From contig NZ_JAUSXY010000001.1 in the NCBI RefSeq assembly GCF_030944625.1, positions 3,410,001 to 3,474,000 on the forward strand: a DNA stretch of 64,000 nucleotides, in the 5' to 3' direction. The translations under genes and the position numbers were made by a program. The notes under the pieces are model-generated. The model worked only from the letters and a program-made list of their open reading frames with translations. It ran no database searches and was not told the origin of the DNA. This DNA is from Arthrobacter sp. SLBN-112. GTDB lineage: Bacteria; Actinomycetota; Actinomycetes; Actinomycetales; Micrococcaceae. Positions within the stretch are counted from its first letter, which is position 1, and every line of letters starts with the position of its first letter. Shown piece after piece: positions 45,506-54,832 of the stretch.

Positions 45506-45859
45506 ATGCCGCTGAGGACCACAGTGGTCCGGGCCTTCCGGATCCTTGCCATCGCCGAAGCCTGCAGTTGGGCAGCGCTGCTGGCCGGGATGTACTTCAA
45601 ATGGATCGCCGGAACCACAGAGCTTGGCGTCCAGGTGGCGGGGCCCGTCCACGGCGCCCTGTTCATGGGCTATGGGCTGGCAGCACTGATGCTCTGGCGC
45701 GTGGAGCGATGGCCCTTCCGGGTGGCGGCACTGGCAGGTTTCTCCGCGGTCTTCCCGTTCGCAACCATCCTGTTCGAGCGCTGGGCCGGGCGTCGCGGCT
45801 ACCTTGACACCGCGTTGCCGGAGAGCACCCCCGACCGCCTCGCGTCCAGCCGCAGCTGA
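45506..45859 (+). CDS. DUF3817 membrane protein
   Basis: A 117-residue membrane protein with three hydrophobic helices. The order FRILAIAEACSWAALLAGMYFKW, GVQVAGPVHGALFMGYGLAAL and WPFRVAALAGFSAVFPFATILFERW matches DUF3817 (YdzA-like), including the PVHG motif. I place the start at ATG 45506; a GTG at 45476 is in frame. It converges with the RDD gene. The function is unknown. Confidence 0.85.
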   Translation: MPLRTTVVRAFRILAIAEACSWAALLAGMYFKWIAGTTELGVQVAGPVHGALFMGYGLAALMLWRVERWPFRVAALAGFSAVFPFATILFERWAGRRGYLDTALPESTPDRLASSRS

Positions 45860-45871
45860 CCGCCTTGGCAC

Positions 45872-46312
45872 CTACCGGCGGATCAGCAGCGTATTCATCG
45901 CCTTGTCATGAAGTCCGCGCTGGTCGGGGTCGAAAATGACGGCGGGGATGACCAGGCACAGCAGGACCGTCCTCACCAGGGCGGCGAGCGGTCCGGGCGT
46001 GCCCCCACCCGGCCTCACCACGGCAATGCCCATGATGCGGTGGCCGATGCTGTAGCCAAGGGTTCCCACCAGCAGGATCTGTTCGATGGCGAAGACCGCA
46101 AGCGTGGCCCAGGAGTCACCGCCGAACGCAAAGTTGCTGATCAGGAGCGCAATGCCCCAATCGATCATGATCGCGACGATCCTGCGTCCTGCCCGTGCGA
46201 TGGAGCCGGGACCGGACTCCGGCAGGCCCAGCCGCTCACCCGGATATTTGGAGACGCCGGACGTATCCGGTCCGCTGAGCCAGGAACCAATGTCTTTGCG
46301 ATCTACCACCAT
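45872..46312 (-). CDS. RDD-family membrane protein
   Basis: A 146-residue protein with the RDD fold: GRRIVAIMIDWGIALLISN (the family's Arg and Asp), a second helix AVFAIEQILLVGTL, then GYSIGHRIMGIAVV and RTVLLCLVIPAVIFDPDQRGLHDKAMNTLLI with the closing DP-RGLHDKA block. The role of most RDD proteins is unknown; some affect ion or antiporter functions. It is divergent from glnA with 282 bases between, an arrangement common in Arthrobacter-like genomes as far as I recognise it. Confidence 0.88.
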   Translation of the reverse strand: MVVDRKDIGSWLSGPDTSGVSKYPGERLGLPESGPGSIARAGRRIVAIMIDWGIALLISNFAFGGDSWATLAVFAIEQILLVGTLGYSIGHRIMGIAVVRPGGGTPGPLAALVRTVLLCLVIPAVIFDPDQRGLHDKAMNTLLIRR

Positions 46313-46410
46313 CCAAGCCTACCGGCCCTGCGGCAGGTGGGCGCCCACAGTGTGGATGGGGTTGGACCACACTGTGGACCGGCGATAGCGTTTCCATAGC
46401 AGGGCATTCT

Positions 46411-46448
46411 GTAACCTGCCCGAAACAATGCGGACACGGACGGGAAAT
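46411..46448 (+). promoter_or_regulatory. GlnR-type box upstream of glnA
   Basis: The sequence reads GTAAC-n6-GAAAC-n6-GACAC-n6-GAAAT, which matches the four-element, six-base-spaced GlnR operator known from actinomycetes (a1-b1-a2-b2) with one mismatch in the last element and one in the third. It lies 147 bases before the glnA start. This suggests nitrogen-dependent control of glnA by an OmpR-type GlnR encoded elsewhere. Confidence 0.75.
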
Positions 46449-46594
46449 GCCGGATCCATAGGCTGTGAGAAGTTTCAAGCAAATCCCCTCGGCAGGTGTA
46501 CCAGCAGGGAAAACCTTGCGTTCTCCCTGCCTTTGGATTGCGCTGGACCACATGGCTTGCATGCCAGATATTTACATATGCGTTAGGAGCATAG

Positions 46595-48019
46595 ATGTTC
46601 AAGACTGCGGACGAAGTCCTCAAGTTCATCAAGGACGAAGATGTAAAGTTCGTCGATATCCGCTTCACCGATCTTCCGGGCGTCCAGCAGCACTTTAACG
46701 TCCCCGCAAAGAGTGTTGACGCCGATTTCTTCGTCAACGGCCAGCTCTTCGACGGTTCCTCCATCCGCGGCTTCCAGGGCATCGCCGAATCTGACATGCA
46801 GCTGATCCCGGACGTGACCACCGCGTTCCTGGACACCTTCCGCATGGAGAAGACGCTCGCGCTGAACTTCTCGATCGTGAACCCGCGCACCGGCGACCCC
46901 TACCACCGCGACCCCCGTGGCGTGGCTGAAAAGGCAGAGGCCTACCTGGCCTCCACCGGCATCGCCGACACCGCGTTCTTCGCTCCCGAAGCCGAGTTCT
47001 TCGTGTTCGACAACGTCCAGTACCAGTCCTCACCGCAGGGCAGCTTCTACAAGATCGACTCCGAGGAAGCCCACTGGAACACCGGCCGCGAGGAAGAGGG
47101 CGGCAACCTGGGCTACAAGACCCCCGTCAAGGGCGGTTACTTCCCGGTCTCCCCCACCGACAAGCAGGCGGACCTGCGCGATGCTATGTGCGTTGCCCTG
47201 GACGAAGCCGGCCTTGAGGTCGAGCGCAGCCACCACGAAGTTGGATCCGCCGGCCAGGCCGAGATCAACTACAAGTTCACCACCCTGACCCACGCGGCCG
47301 ATGACCTGCAGAAGTTCAAGTACGTCATCAAGAACACCGCAGACGCCTGGGGCAAGTCAGTTACCTTCATGCCCAAGCCGGTCTTCGGTGACAACGGCTC
47401 GGGCATGCACTGCCACCAGTCGCTGTGGAACGGCGGCGAGCCGCTGTTCTACGACGAGAAGGGCTACGCCGGCCTGTCCGATACCGCCCGCTGGTACATC
47501 GGCGGCCTGCTCAAGCACGCGAACGCCGTCCTGGCCTTCACCAACCCCACGGTGAACTCCTACCGCCGACTGGTCAAGGGCTTCGAAGCCCCGGTCAACA
47601 TGGTCTACTCGCAGGGCAACCGCTCCGCCGGTATCCGTATCCCCATCACGGGCACCAACCCCAAGGCCAAGCGCATCGAGTTCCGCGCACCGGACCCCTC
47701 CTCCAACCCGTACCTGGCCTTCGCTGCGCAGCTGATGGCCGGAATCGACGGCATCCGCAACCGCATCGAGCCGCCGGCTCCGATCGACAAGGACCTCTAC
47801 GAGCTCCCCGCCGAGGAAGCCAAGGACATCCCCAAAGCCCCGGGCACGCTCGAAGAAGCCCTGGAAGCCCTGGCCGAGGACAACGAGTTCCTGCAGGCCG
47901 GCGGCGTGTTCACCCAGGACCTGATCGACACCTGGATCGAGTACAAGTACGAGAACGAGATCCGCCCGTTGTCGCTGCGCCCGAACCCCTACGAGTTCGA
48001 GCTCTACTACGGCGTCTAG
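46595..48019 (+). CDS. glnA: Glutamine synthetase type I (adenylylatable)
   Basis: A 474-residue GS-I that makes glutamine from glutamate, ammonia and ATP as a dodecamer. The signature blocks are [26 protein letters not shown] and [10 protein letters not shown]. The adenylylation Tyr402 lies in [10 protein letters not shown], as in E. coli, which fits with glnE nearby. The ATG at 46595 has GGAG at 46586-46589. The long upstream region carries the GlnR box. A strong terminator follows, so glnA is transcribed alone, apart from glnA2-glnE. Confidence 0.97.
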   Translation: MFKTADEVLKFIKDEDVKFVDIRFTDLPGVQQHFNVPAKSVDADFFVNGQLFDGSSIRGFQGIAESDMQLIPDVTTAFLDTFRMEKTLALNFSIVNPRTGDPYHRDPRGVAEKAEAYLASTGIADTAFFAPEAEFFVFDNVQYQSSPQGSFYKIDSEEAHWNTGREEEGGNLGYKTPVKGGYFPVSPTDKQADLRDAMCVALDEAGLEVERSHHEVGSAGQAEINYKFTTLTHAADDLQKFKYVIKNTADAWGKSVTFMPKPVFGDNGSGMHCHQSLWNGGEPLFYDEKGYAGLSDTARWYIGGLLKHANAVLAFTNPTVNSYRRLVKGFEAPVNMVYSQGNRSAGIRIPITGTNPKAKRIEFRAPDPSSNPYLAFAAQLMAGIDGIRNRIEPPAPIDKDLYELPAEEAKDIPKAPGTLEEALEALAEDNEFLQAGGVFTQDLIDTWIEYKYENEIRPLSLRPNPYEFELYYGV

Positions 48020-48054
48020 CCTGCAGCCTGCCTGCCAGGCATGCTGACGTAACG

Positions 48055-48091
48055 AAAGGCGGCCACCGGAACCATCCGGTGGCCGCCTTTT
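48055..48091 (+). terminator. Terminator after glnA
   Basis: AAAGGCGGCCACCGGA and TCCGGTGGCCGCCTTT form a perfect 16-bp stem with a four-base loop, followed by T. Confidence 0.92.
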
Positions 48092-48134
48092 CGCGTTCAT
48101 GGCTCCCGTCTCCCGGAACGGCGGGCCGCAAGGT

Positions 48135-48177
48135 GGGGGCCCGGCTCCAGACGTGCTGAGACCGGGAGCCGGCCCCC
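48135..48177 (-). terminator. Hairpin downstream of the GNAT gene
   Basis: GGGGGCC(C)GGCTCC pairs with GGAGCCGGCCCCC with one bulged base. It lies 120 bases after the GNAT stop on the minus strand and may end the glnA2-glnE-GNAT message. The rest of 48178-48296 shows nothing. Confidence 0.5.
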
Positions 48178-48296
48178 CTGACGAATGCCCCCCGAGACGA
48201 AGACTCAGTACAGCCTTCCCCCCAACAAGGTTGAAGAACACCGCCAATCCACATGATCGGGCAAACGCTTGCTGAGCGCAATGCCGGTCCGGCGCG

Positions 48297-48842
48297 TTAC
48301 GGCTGCGCCACGCCACCGAAACTGTGGAACATGGTCCGTTGCGGCCCGGCGGACCCACCCAGGTACGGTCCGGCGTCGACGAAACCGGCGCGCCGGTAAG
48401 CGGACAGTCCGGCAGGGTTTGCCTCGTTGACGGACAGGACGACGCCGGACTCACCGCTGTGCTGGCGCGCGGTCAGCCGGCGGGCGGCGTCCACGGCAGC
48501 GGCGGCCGCGAGCGACCCAAGCCCTTTGCCCTGGTGCCTCCGGTCGATGAGGAAGCCACGGAGCAGCCAGGCTGAATGGTCGTCAGGCCAGCCGGCCAGT
48601 CCTGCCGCCCCCAGCTGGAGCGTCAACACGCCTGCGGCGGCTCCTGACGCCTCCACCACATACGGCCGCCGTGACTCTTCTTCCAGCCCTGCCAGAGTCA
48701 TCCGCAAAGGATCGCCGACAAAGCGCTCCTGGCCGGGCTGCAGCCCCATGCCGGCGATGGCACCGAGCTGGATGGCGCGGGCGTCGGAGTCGAGGTCGCG
48801 CAGCGGGATGAGCCAGACCCAGTCCCGGGCCTTACTGGCCAT
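48297..48842 (-). CDS. GNAT-family N-acetyltransferase
   Basis: A 181-residue acetyltransferase. The acetyl-CoA loop RRHQGKGLGSLAAAAAVDAARR is the motif A of the GNAT fold, and VNEANPAGLSAYRRAGFVDAG is motif B. The ATG at 48840-48842 overlaps the glnE stop by 11 bases; an upstream start at 48857 is also open. It is the last gene of the glnA2-glnE operon. The substrate, protein or small molecule, is unknown; its place with the nitrogen genes may be accidental. Confidence 0.82.
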   Translation of the reverse strand: MASKARDWVWLIPLRDLDSDARAIQLGAIAGMGLQPGQERFVGDPLRMTLAGLEEESRRPYVVEASGAAAGVLTLQLGAAGLAGWPDDHSAWLLRGFLIDRRHQGKGLGSLAAAAAVDAARRLTARQHSGESGVVLSVNEANPAGLSAYRRAGFVDAGPYLGGSAGPQRTMFHSFGGVAQP

Positions 48843-51800
48843 AGAAGACGCGTTCAAAGACAGCCCGGGCCCGCCGGCTTACCCTCAGGTAGTCCTCCTC
48901 CAGCGCTGCGGCCCGGCCCGGCTCGTAGCCGCACCAGCGCGCTACCGCTTCGAGGTCCCGGCGGGAAGACGGCAGGAGGTCTGAGGCTTTGCCACTCCAG
49001 ATAACGTTGGCGGACCGGATACGGCTGGCCAGCCGCCAGGCGTCGGCCAGGAGCCCCGCGTCGCCGTCCTCCAGTAACCCCAACCGCGCGGCCGCGGCCA
49101 AAGACTCCAGGGTCGACGTGGTCCGCAGCTCCGGGTGCCTTCCGGCGTGCTGGAGTTGCAGCAGCTGTACCAGCCACTCGACGTCGCTCAGCCCGCCACG
49201 GCCCAGTTTCAGGTGGCGTGCGGGGTCGGCGCCGCGCGGCAGCCGCTCGGATTCCACCCTGGCCTTGATCCGCCGGATCTCGCGCACGTCCTGGTCGGAA
49301 ATCGACGCCGGATACCGGATGGGATTGATCAGCTCAAGAAAATCAGCGGCGAGGCTATCGTTGCCGGCCATCGGGCGTGCCCGCAGCAGTGCCTGCGCCT
49401 CCCAAATCAGGGACCAGCGGCGGTAGTACTCGGCGAAGGAGTCCAGGGAACGCACCATGGCCCCGTTCTTGCCCTCCGGCCGGAGGTCGGCGTCCATCTG
49501 CAGCACGCGTTCGGCCATGATGGCCGGTCTCAAGGGCTGGGTGAGCAGGCTGGATACCTTGGCCACGAGGCGGGTGGCCTGTTCCTGGGCCTCGGCCTCG
49601 GTGAAGCCCGGGAGGGCCCGGTGCACGTACATGACGTCGGCGTCGGAGCCATAGCCGATCTCCCGGCCGCCCTGACGGCCCATGGCCACCACCAGCACTG
49701 TGGTCTTGAGCGGGCCGCCGGCGGAAACGATCCCCTCCGCCACCCTGAGCGCGCCCAGGACGGCTGCACGGTCAGTGTCCGCCAGCGCCCTGCCCACCTG
49801 GTCCTGGTCAAGCAGGCCTGCCGAGTCGGCGATGGCAATGCGCAGGATCTCCCGGCGCCGGATCAGGCGGATCAGGCGCATGGCGCTCTCCGGGTCCGCG
49901 TGCCGGGACATCTTGGCGGTAATTTCCTGCCACTGGGCTTCGAAGCCCACCGGAACCAGGTCCTTGTCCTGCCCCAGCCATGCCACGGACTCCGGAGATA
50001 CTTCCAGCAGGTCGGCGATCAGCCGGGAGTTGGACAGCATGTGGCACAGGCGTTCAGCGGCAGCGTTGGAGTCGCGCAGCATGCCCAGGTACCAGTGCGT
50101 GGTGCCCAGTGCCTCGCTGACGCGCCTGAAGGCGAGCAGCCCGGCATCGGGATCAACCCCTTCCGCGAGCCAGTCCAGCAGGATGGGCAGCAGCTGCCGC
50201 TGGAGCGCAGCGCGGCGGCTGACGCCGGCCGTCAATGCCTCGATGTGGCGCATCGCCCCTTGCGGGTCCCGGTAGCCGAGGGCGGCAAGCCGCCCTTGGG
50301 CTGCTTCCGGGGTCAGCTTTGCGTCCTCGGTGCTGAGCTTGGCCGCGGTGTTCAGCAGCGGCCGGTAGAAGATGCGCTCATGCAGTTCCCGGACCGAGCG
50401 CTTGGTCCGCTGCCACGCGGACAACAGTGCATCGGGTCCCGGCCGTTCGTTGGAGAAGGGCCCCAGCACGGCCTTGGCCAGGGAGCGCAAGGCCGGCTCC
50501 GCCACGGGCATGAGGTGGGTTCGGCGCAGCTGGAAGAGCTGGATCCGGTGTTCCAGCAGGCGCAGGTACCGGTACGCGTTGTCGAACGCAGCAGCGTCGG
50601 AACGCCCGATGTAGCCCCCGGCCGACAATGCGGCGATCGCCGAGGTGGTGTCCCGTCGTCGTAATGACTCATCGGCCTTGCCGTGCACCAGCTGAAGCAG
50701 CTGGACGGTGAATTCGACGTCCCGCAGGCCGCCGCGGCCCAGCTTGATCTGCCGTTGTTCCTCCGCTGGCGGAATGTGCTCTGTCACCCTCCGCCGCATG
50801 GCCTGGACGGATTCAACGAAGCCGTCCCGCCCCGCCGAGTTCCAAATCAGGGGCGCCACGGCTTCCTCGTACCTGCGGCCCAGCACGGCATCACCGGCCA
50901 TGGCGCGGGCCTTCAGCAGCGCCTGGAATTCCCAGCTTTCAGCCCATCTGGCGTAGTACGTTTCATGCGAGGCAAGGGTGCGGACCAGCGGACCGGACTT
51001 GCCTTCGGGACGCAGGTTCGCGTCCACTTCCCACAGTCCGGGTTCCCGGGCCACCGACGAGATGGCCCTCGAAATGCCGCTGGCCAGGGCCGTGCCGATG
51101 GTGTTGGCGTCCGCGTCCTCCAAGCTGCCGGCGTCCACCACATAAATAACGTCGACGTCGGAGATGTAGTTCAGCTCGCGGGCGCCGCATTTGCCCATGC
51201 CGATGACGGCGAGGCCGACGTCGGCGACGTCGGCGGCGCCGTACTGGCCGGACGCTTCGGCACGGGACACAGCGAGGGCGGCTTCGATGGCGGCCGCCGC
51301 GAGGTCCGCAAGTTCACGGCCGACAGACGGCAGGAAGTCCAGCGGATCCGCAGCGCACAGGTCCTTGACGGCCAGGTCCACCAGCCCGCGCCGGTACGCC
51401 GTGCGCAGGGCGGCGTAGGCGTCGACTCCGGTCACGGCGGCGACGGGACGGGCGGCGCGTGGGTCGGCGCCGACTGATTGCAAAAGTGTTGCCCGAAGCC
51501 GGTCAGGATCGGCCGGCAGCGGCTCGGGACTGGCACGGACCCAGAAGGCGTCCAGGTGTTCGGGGTGCCGGATCAGGAACTCCCCCAGCGCTTCGGAGGC
51601 CCCAAGGACCCTGTACATCGGCTCGCTGGCCTCCGTCCCGGCGGCGGCCAGCTCCCGGAGCTGCGGATGCTTTTCGATCAGACGGACCAAGGACTGCAGG
51701 GCAGTATCCGGGCTGGCCGCAAGCTGCAGCCCGGCGAAGAGCGTGTCCTGGTCCAGCCCCTCGAGTTCGCGCGCGGCCAGGAACCGTTCGCCCTTCTCCA

Positions 51801-51852
51801 GGTCGCTGAATCCGGCCGCGATGAGGCGGCGTGCCAGACTCACGCCGGGCAC
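48832..51852 (-). CDS. glnE: Glutamine synthetase adenylyltransferase / adenylyl-removing enzyme
   Basis: A 1006-residue bifunctional enzyme. The N-terminal adenylyl-removase nucleotidyltransferase has AVIGMGKCGARELNYISDVDVIYV (about 218-241), the C-terminal adenylyltransferase has VVAMGRQGGREIGYGSDADVMYVH (about 720-743), each followed by a helical domain with LGRGGLRDVEF or LGRGGLSDVEW. It attaches AMP to a Tyr of GlnA to lower its activity. The GTG start at 51850-51852 directly follows the glnA2 stop without gap. The substrate GlnA has the target Tyr402. No glnB or glnK is in the window. Confidence 0.96.
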   Translation of the reverse strand: MPGVSLARRLIAAGFSDLEKGERFLAARELEGLDQDTLFAGLQLAASPDTALQSLVRLIEKHPQLRELAAAGTEASEPMYRVLGASEALGEFLIRHPEHLDAFWVRASPEPLPADPDRLRATLLQSVGADPRAARPVAAVTGVDAYAALRTAYRRGLVDLAVKDLCAADPLDFLPSVGRELADLAAAAIEAALAVSRAEASGQYGAADVADVGLAVIGMGKCGARELNYISDVDVIYVVDAGSLEDADANTIGTALASGISRAISSVAREPGLWEVDANLRPEGKSGPLVRTLASHETYYARWAESWEFQALLKARAMAGDAVLGRRYEEAVAPLIWNSAGRDGFVESVQAMRRRVTEHIPPAEEQRQIKLGRGGLRDVEFTVQLLQLVHGKADESLRRRDTTSAIAALSAGGYIGRSDAAAFDNAYRYLRLLEHRIQLFQLRRTHLMPVAEPALRSLAKAVLGPFSNERPGPDALLSAWQRTKRSVRELHERIFYRPLLNTAAKLSTEDAKLTPEAAQGRLAALGYRDPQGAMRHIEALTAGVSRRAALQRQLLPILLDWLAEGVDPDAGLLAFRRVSEALGTTHWYLGMLRDSNAAAERLCHMLSNSRLIADLLEVSPESVAWLGQDKDLVPVGFEAQWQEITAKMSRHADPESAMRLIRLIRRREILRIAIADSAGLLDQDQVGRALADTDRAAVLGALRVAEGIVSAGGPLKTTVLVVAMGRQGGREIGYGSDADVMYVHRALPGFTEAEAQEQATRLVAKVSSLLTQPLRPAIMAERVLQMDADLRPEGKNGAMVRSLDSFAEYYRRWSLIWEAQALLRARPMAGNDSLAADFLELINPIRYPASISDQDVREIRRIKARVESERLPRGADPARHLKLGRGGLSDVEWLVQLLQLQHAGRHPELRTTSTLESLAAAARLGLLEDGDAGLLADAWRLASRIRSANVIWSGKASDLLPSSRRDLEAVARWCGYEPGRAAALEEDYLRVSRRARAVFERVFYGQ

Positions 51853-53193
51853 CTAGAGGATGCCGAGGTTGCGCTGCAGCTCGTAGGGCGTCACCTGCAG
51901 GCGGTAGTCCTGCCACTCGGCGCGCTTGTTGCGCAGGAAGTGCTCGTAGACCTGCTCGCCGAGGATTTGCGGCATCAGCTCCGAGTCCTCCATGGAGCGG
52001 ATGGCATCGTGCAGGCTTGCCGGCAGCGGATCGTGGCCCATGGCTCGGCGTTCGGCCGAGCTGAGCGACCAGACGTCGTCCTCGGCGGCTGCCGGCAACT
52101 CGTAGCCTTCCTCGATGCCCTTCAGCCCTGCACCGAGCAGGACGGCATAGGCAAGGTAGGGGTTGGCCGCGGAATCAATGCCGCGGTACTCGATGCGGGC
52201 GGACTGGCCCTTGCCCGGCTTGTACAGCGGCACGCGGACCAGTGCGGAACGGTTGTTGTGCCCCCAGCTCAGGTAACTCGGAGCTTCGCCGCCACCCCAG
52301 AGCCGCTTGTAGGAGTTGACGAACTGGTTGGTGACCGCCGTGAACTCGGGGGCGTGCTTGAGGATGCCGGCAATGAACTGCCGGGCCGTCTTGGACAACT
52401 GGAACTCGGCACCTGCCTCGAAGAACGCATTGCTGTCCCCCTCGAACAGCGAGAAGTGCGTATGCATGCCGGAGCCGGGGTGATCGGTGAACGGCTTGGG
52501 CATGAAGGTGGCGTAGGTTCCCTGCTGCAGGGCCACCTCCTTGATGACCGTGCGGAACGTCATGATGTTGTCCGCGGTCTGCAGTGCGTCGGCGTAGCGA
52601 AGGTCGATCTCGTTCTGGCCGGGACCGCCTTCGTGATGGCTGAACTCCACCGAGATTCCCACCGATTCCAGCATGGTGACGGCGGTGCGGCGGAAGTCCT
52701 GGGCCACGCCTCCGGGAACGTGGTCGAAGTAGCCGCCCTCATCCACCGGAACGGGTGCGCCGTCCGGACCCGGCTCCTGGGACTTCAGCAGGTAGAACTC
52801 GATCTCGGGATGCGTGTAGCAGGTGAAGCCCATGTCCGCAGCCTTGGCAAGGGTCCGCTTGAGGACGTTGCGCGGATCAGCGGTGGAGGGCTCGCCGTCG
52901 GGAGTCAGAATGTCGCAGAACATGCGTGAGGTCTGCTCCGTCTCGCCGCGCCACGGCAGGATCTGGAAGGTTGCCGGGTCCGGCTGCAGCAGCATGTCCG
53001 ATTCGAAGACGCGGGCCAGGCCTTCGATGGAGGAACCGTCGAAGCCGAGGCCTTCCTCGAAGGCTCCTTCGACTTCCGCCGGCGCCAGCGCCACGGACTT
53101 CAGCGATCCCACGACGTCGGTGAACCACAGCCGCACGAAACGTACGTCGCGCTCTTCGATCGTGCGCAGGACAAATTCTTGCTGGCGGTCCAT
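51853..53193 (-). CDS. glnA2: Glutamine synthetase-like GlnA2 (lacking adenylylation Tyr)
   Basis: A 446-residue GS-I-type protein, shorter than GlnA, with GFDGSSIEGLARVFESD, KPFTDHPGSGMHTHFS and NNRSALVRVPLY. The segment that aligns with the adenylylation loop reads DDVWSLSSAER: Trp375 replaces the Tyr, so GlnE cannot modify it there. In actinomycetes such GlnA2 paralogues are found beside glnE and some have other substrates, such as polyamines. I chose ATG 53191-53193 with AAGAGG upstream; a TTG at 53212-53214 is possible. It is the first gene of the operon with glnE. Confidence 0.93.
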   Translation of the reverse strand: MDRQQEFVLRTIEERDVRFVRLWFTDVVGSLKSVALAPAEVEGAFEEGLGFDGSSIEGLARVFESDMLLQPDPATFQILPWRGETEQTSRMFCDILTPDGEPSTADPRNVLKRTLAKAADMGFTCYTHPEIEFYLLKSQEPGPDGAPVPVDEGGYFDHVPGGVAQDFRRTAVTMLESVGISVEFSHHEGGPGQNEIDLRYADALQTADNIMTFRTVIKEVALQQGTYATFMPKPFTDHPGSGMHTHFSLFEGDSNAFFEAGAEFQLSKTARQFIAGILKHAPEFTAVTNQFVNSYKRLWGGGEAPSYLSWGHNNRSALVRVPLYKPGKGQSARIEYRGIDSAANPYLAYAVLLGAGLKGIEEGYELPAAAEDDVWSLSSAERRAMGHDPLPASLHDAIRSMEDSELMPQILGEQVYEHFLRNKRAEWQDYRLQVTPYELQRNLGIL

Positions 53194-53471
53194 GATGGCC
53201 TCTTCTCCGGTCAACGTTCGTGCTCCGGGGCCCGCGCAAAGGGGAAAGCCGGCAGCAGTTCACCAACACTGTACTAATCATTCGGCGCCGATGCTTGAGC
53301 CTGCGCCGTGCGTAACACAGCATTAACCTCCCGCGGCGCCCGCAGCGCGCACCGGCGGGGTTTACTGCGGGACTTCCACGGCGTTCCGGCACAGCCGCTA
53401 TGACGCTAATCACCTTTACCGGGAGCCGGCTGCGGTAGCAAGCACGGCAGGTCCCGCACTACGCTCATCCC

Positions 53472-54362
53472 ATGGCCACCAGCAACAGCTCCGACTCCAG
53501 CGCGTCCGCAGAAGTACCAGCCCCTTACGGCAGCGGCCCCGGAACACCGGCGGCCGCCGCGCCGAAACCAGCCAAGGTCCGCATCCACCACCTGCAGCAG
53601 GCCAAGCGCGACGGCACCAGGTTCGCCATGCTCACCGCCTACGAGCAGTACACAGCGGAGATTTTCGACGCTGCGGGCATTGAAGTGCTGCTGGTCGGTG
53701 ATTCGGCCTCGAACAACGTCTTCGGCAACGAAACCAGCCTCCCGGTCACCGTGGACGAATTGCTGCCGCTGTGCCGCGCCGTCGCCAGGTCCGCGAAGCG
53801 CGCCATGGTGGTCGCCGACCTGCCCTTCGGCAGCTATGAGGTCAGCGCCGGACAGGCCGTCGCCACCGGCGTCCGCTTCCTGAAGGAAGGCCTGGCCCAT
53901 GCGGTGAAAATCGAGGGCAGCGCGTATTACGCACCCACGGTGCGTGCAATGGTGCAGGCGGGCATCCCGGTGATGGCACACATCGGCTTCACCCCGCAGA
54001 GCGAACACGCACTGGGCGGATACCGGGTGCAAGGCCGGGGCGACGACGCCCGGCGGCTGATCGACGATGCCCGCGCCCTCGCCGCCGCAGGCGCGTTCTG
54101 CGTGCTCATGGAGATGGTCCCCGCCGACACCGCAGCCGCAGTGGACGCCGCCGTGGACGTTCCCACCATCGGCATTGGCGCCGGGAACGCGACCACGGGC
54201 CAAGTCCTCGTCTGGCAGGACATGGCCGGCTTGCGCGGCGGCCGGATGGCGAAATTCGTCAGACAATACGCGGACCTGCGTACCACCCTCCTGGACGCAG
54301 CCACCGCCTACGGCGAGGACGTCCGGTCAGGCCAGTTCCCCGGCCCGGAACATTCGTTCTAG
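53472..54362 (+). CDS. panB: Ketopantoate hydroxymethyltransferase
   Basis: A 296-residue enzyme that makes ketopantoate from 2-oxoisovalerate and methylene-tetrahydrofolate in coenzyme A synthesis. The blocks [33 protein letters not shown] (metal and substrate), [18 protein letters not shown] and [21 protein letters not shown] are all PanB hallmarks. An N-terminal extension of about 35 residues rich in Ser and Ala is not part of the family core, so a later start at residues 30-40 could be true, though ATG 53472 is the best visible. No other pan gene is near. Confidence 0.93.
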   Translation: MATSNSSDSSASAEVPAPYGSGPGTPAAAAPKPAKVRIHHLQQAKRDGTRFAMLTAYEQYTAEIFDAAGIEVLLVGDSASNNVFGNETSLPVTVDELLPLCRAVARSAKRAMVVADLPFGSYEVSAGQAVATGVRFLKEGLAHAVKIEGSAYYAPTVRAMVQAGIPVMAHIGFTPQSEHALGGYRVQGRGDDARRLIDDARALAAAGAFCVLMEMVPADTAAAVDAAVDVPTIGIGAGNATTGQVLVWQDMAGLRGGRMAKFVRQYADLRTTLLDAATAYGEDVRSGQFPGPEHSF

Positions 54363-54546
54363 CTTTTTACTTTGTCCCGAGGCCGCAGAGGAACGGTCGA
54401 CCTGACGGAAATGCCAGCGCGACGTGCGGCGTCCGGGCGGTACTCCGGAAGCGGACGTCAAGGTGAGGCCGCCCGCGGCCGAGGCAGTCCGCGGAGGAGT
54501 GCCGTCCGGACACCCCGACACCAAGGCGCCCAACCCACCCAACTGT

Positions 54547-54711
54547 TCAGTCGTCGTCGCCCTTTTCCCAGGCTTCATTGCGCGCCCTGACCTTCTCAAT
54601 GGCGTGCTCCGCTTCTTCGCGGGTCTTATAGGGCCCAATGAGCTGGCTCCAGTCAGAGAGCCGGTCCTCTTCCACTTCGTGGGTATTGACGTTGAACCAG
54701 TACTCAGTCAT
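54547..54711 (-). CDS. Small SPOR-domain-like protein
   Basis: A 54-residue protein starting MTEYWFNVNTHEVEED and ending GPYKTREEAEHAIEKV. The GPYKTREEAEHA motif is the end of a SPOR-like repeat. I chose ATG 54709-54711 because GAGGAG lies just before it; the open frame further upstream has no such site. It lies between panB and map and is transcribed against both. The function is unknown; with no membrane anchor, a role in cell wall binding is unlikely. Confidence 0.75.
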   Translation of the reverse strand: MTEYWFNVNTHEVEEDRLSDWSQLIGPYKTREEAEHAIEKVRARNEAWEKGDDD

Positions 54712-54832
54712 CGTTGCTCCTCGTTCCGGCGACAGGAAAGCCGCGGGTGATCCACGTAACACAAACACCTACGTGCGTCCTCCGCCGCTTGTCGGTTGTT
54801 AGGCGTTCTGCGGTGCCTTATATGATCAATCT

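Noticed and set aside
53312..53327. Possible GlnR half-site GTAAC-n6-TTAAC before glnA2
   Set aside because: The second element matches only three of five bases and the other two elements are missing; too weak to call beside the full box at glnA.
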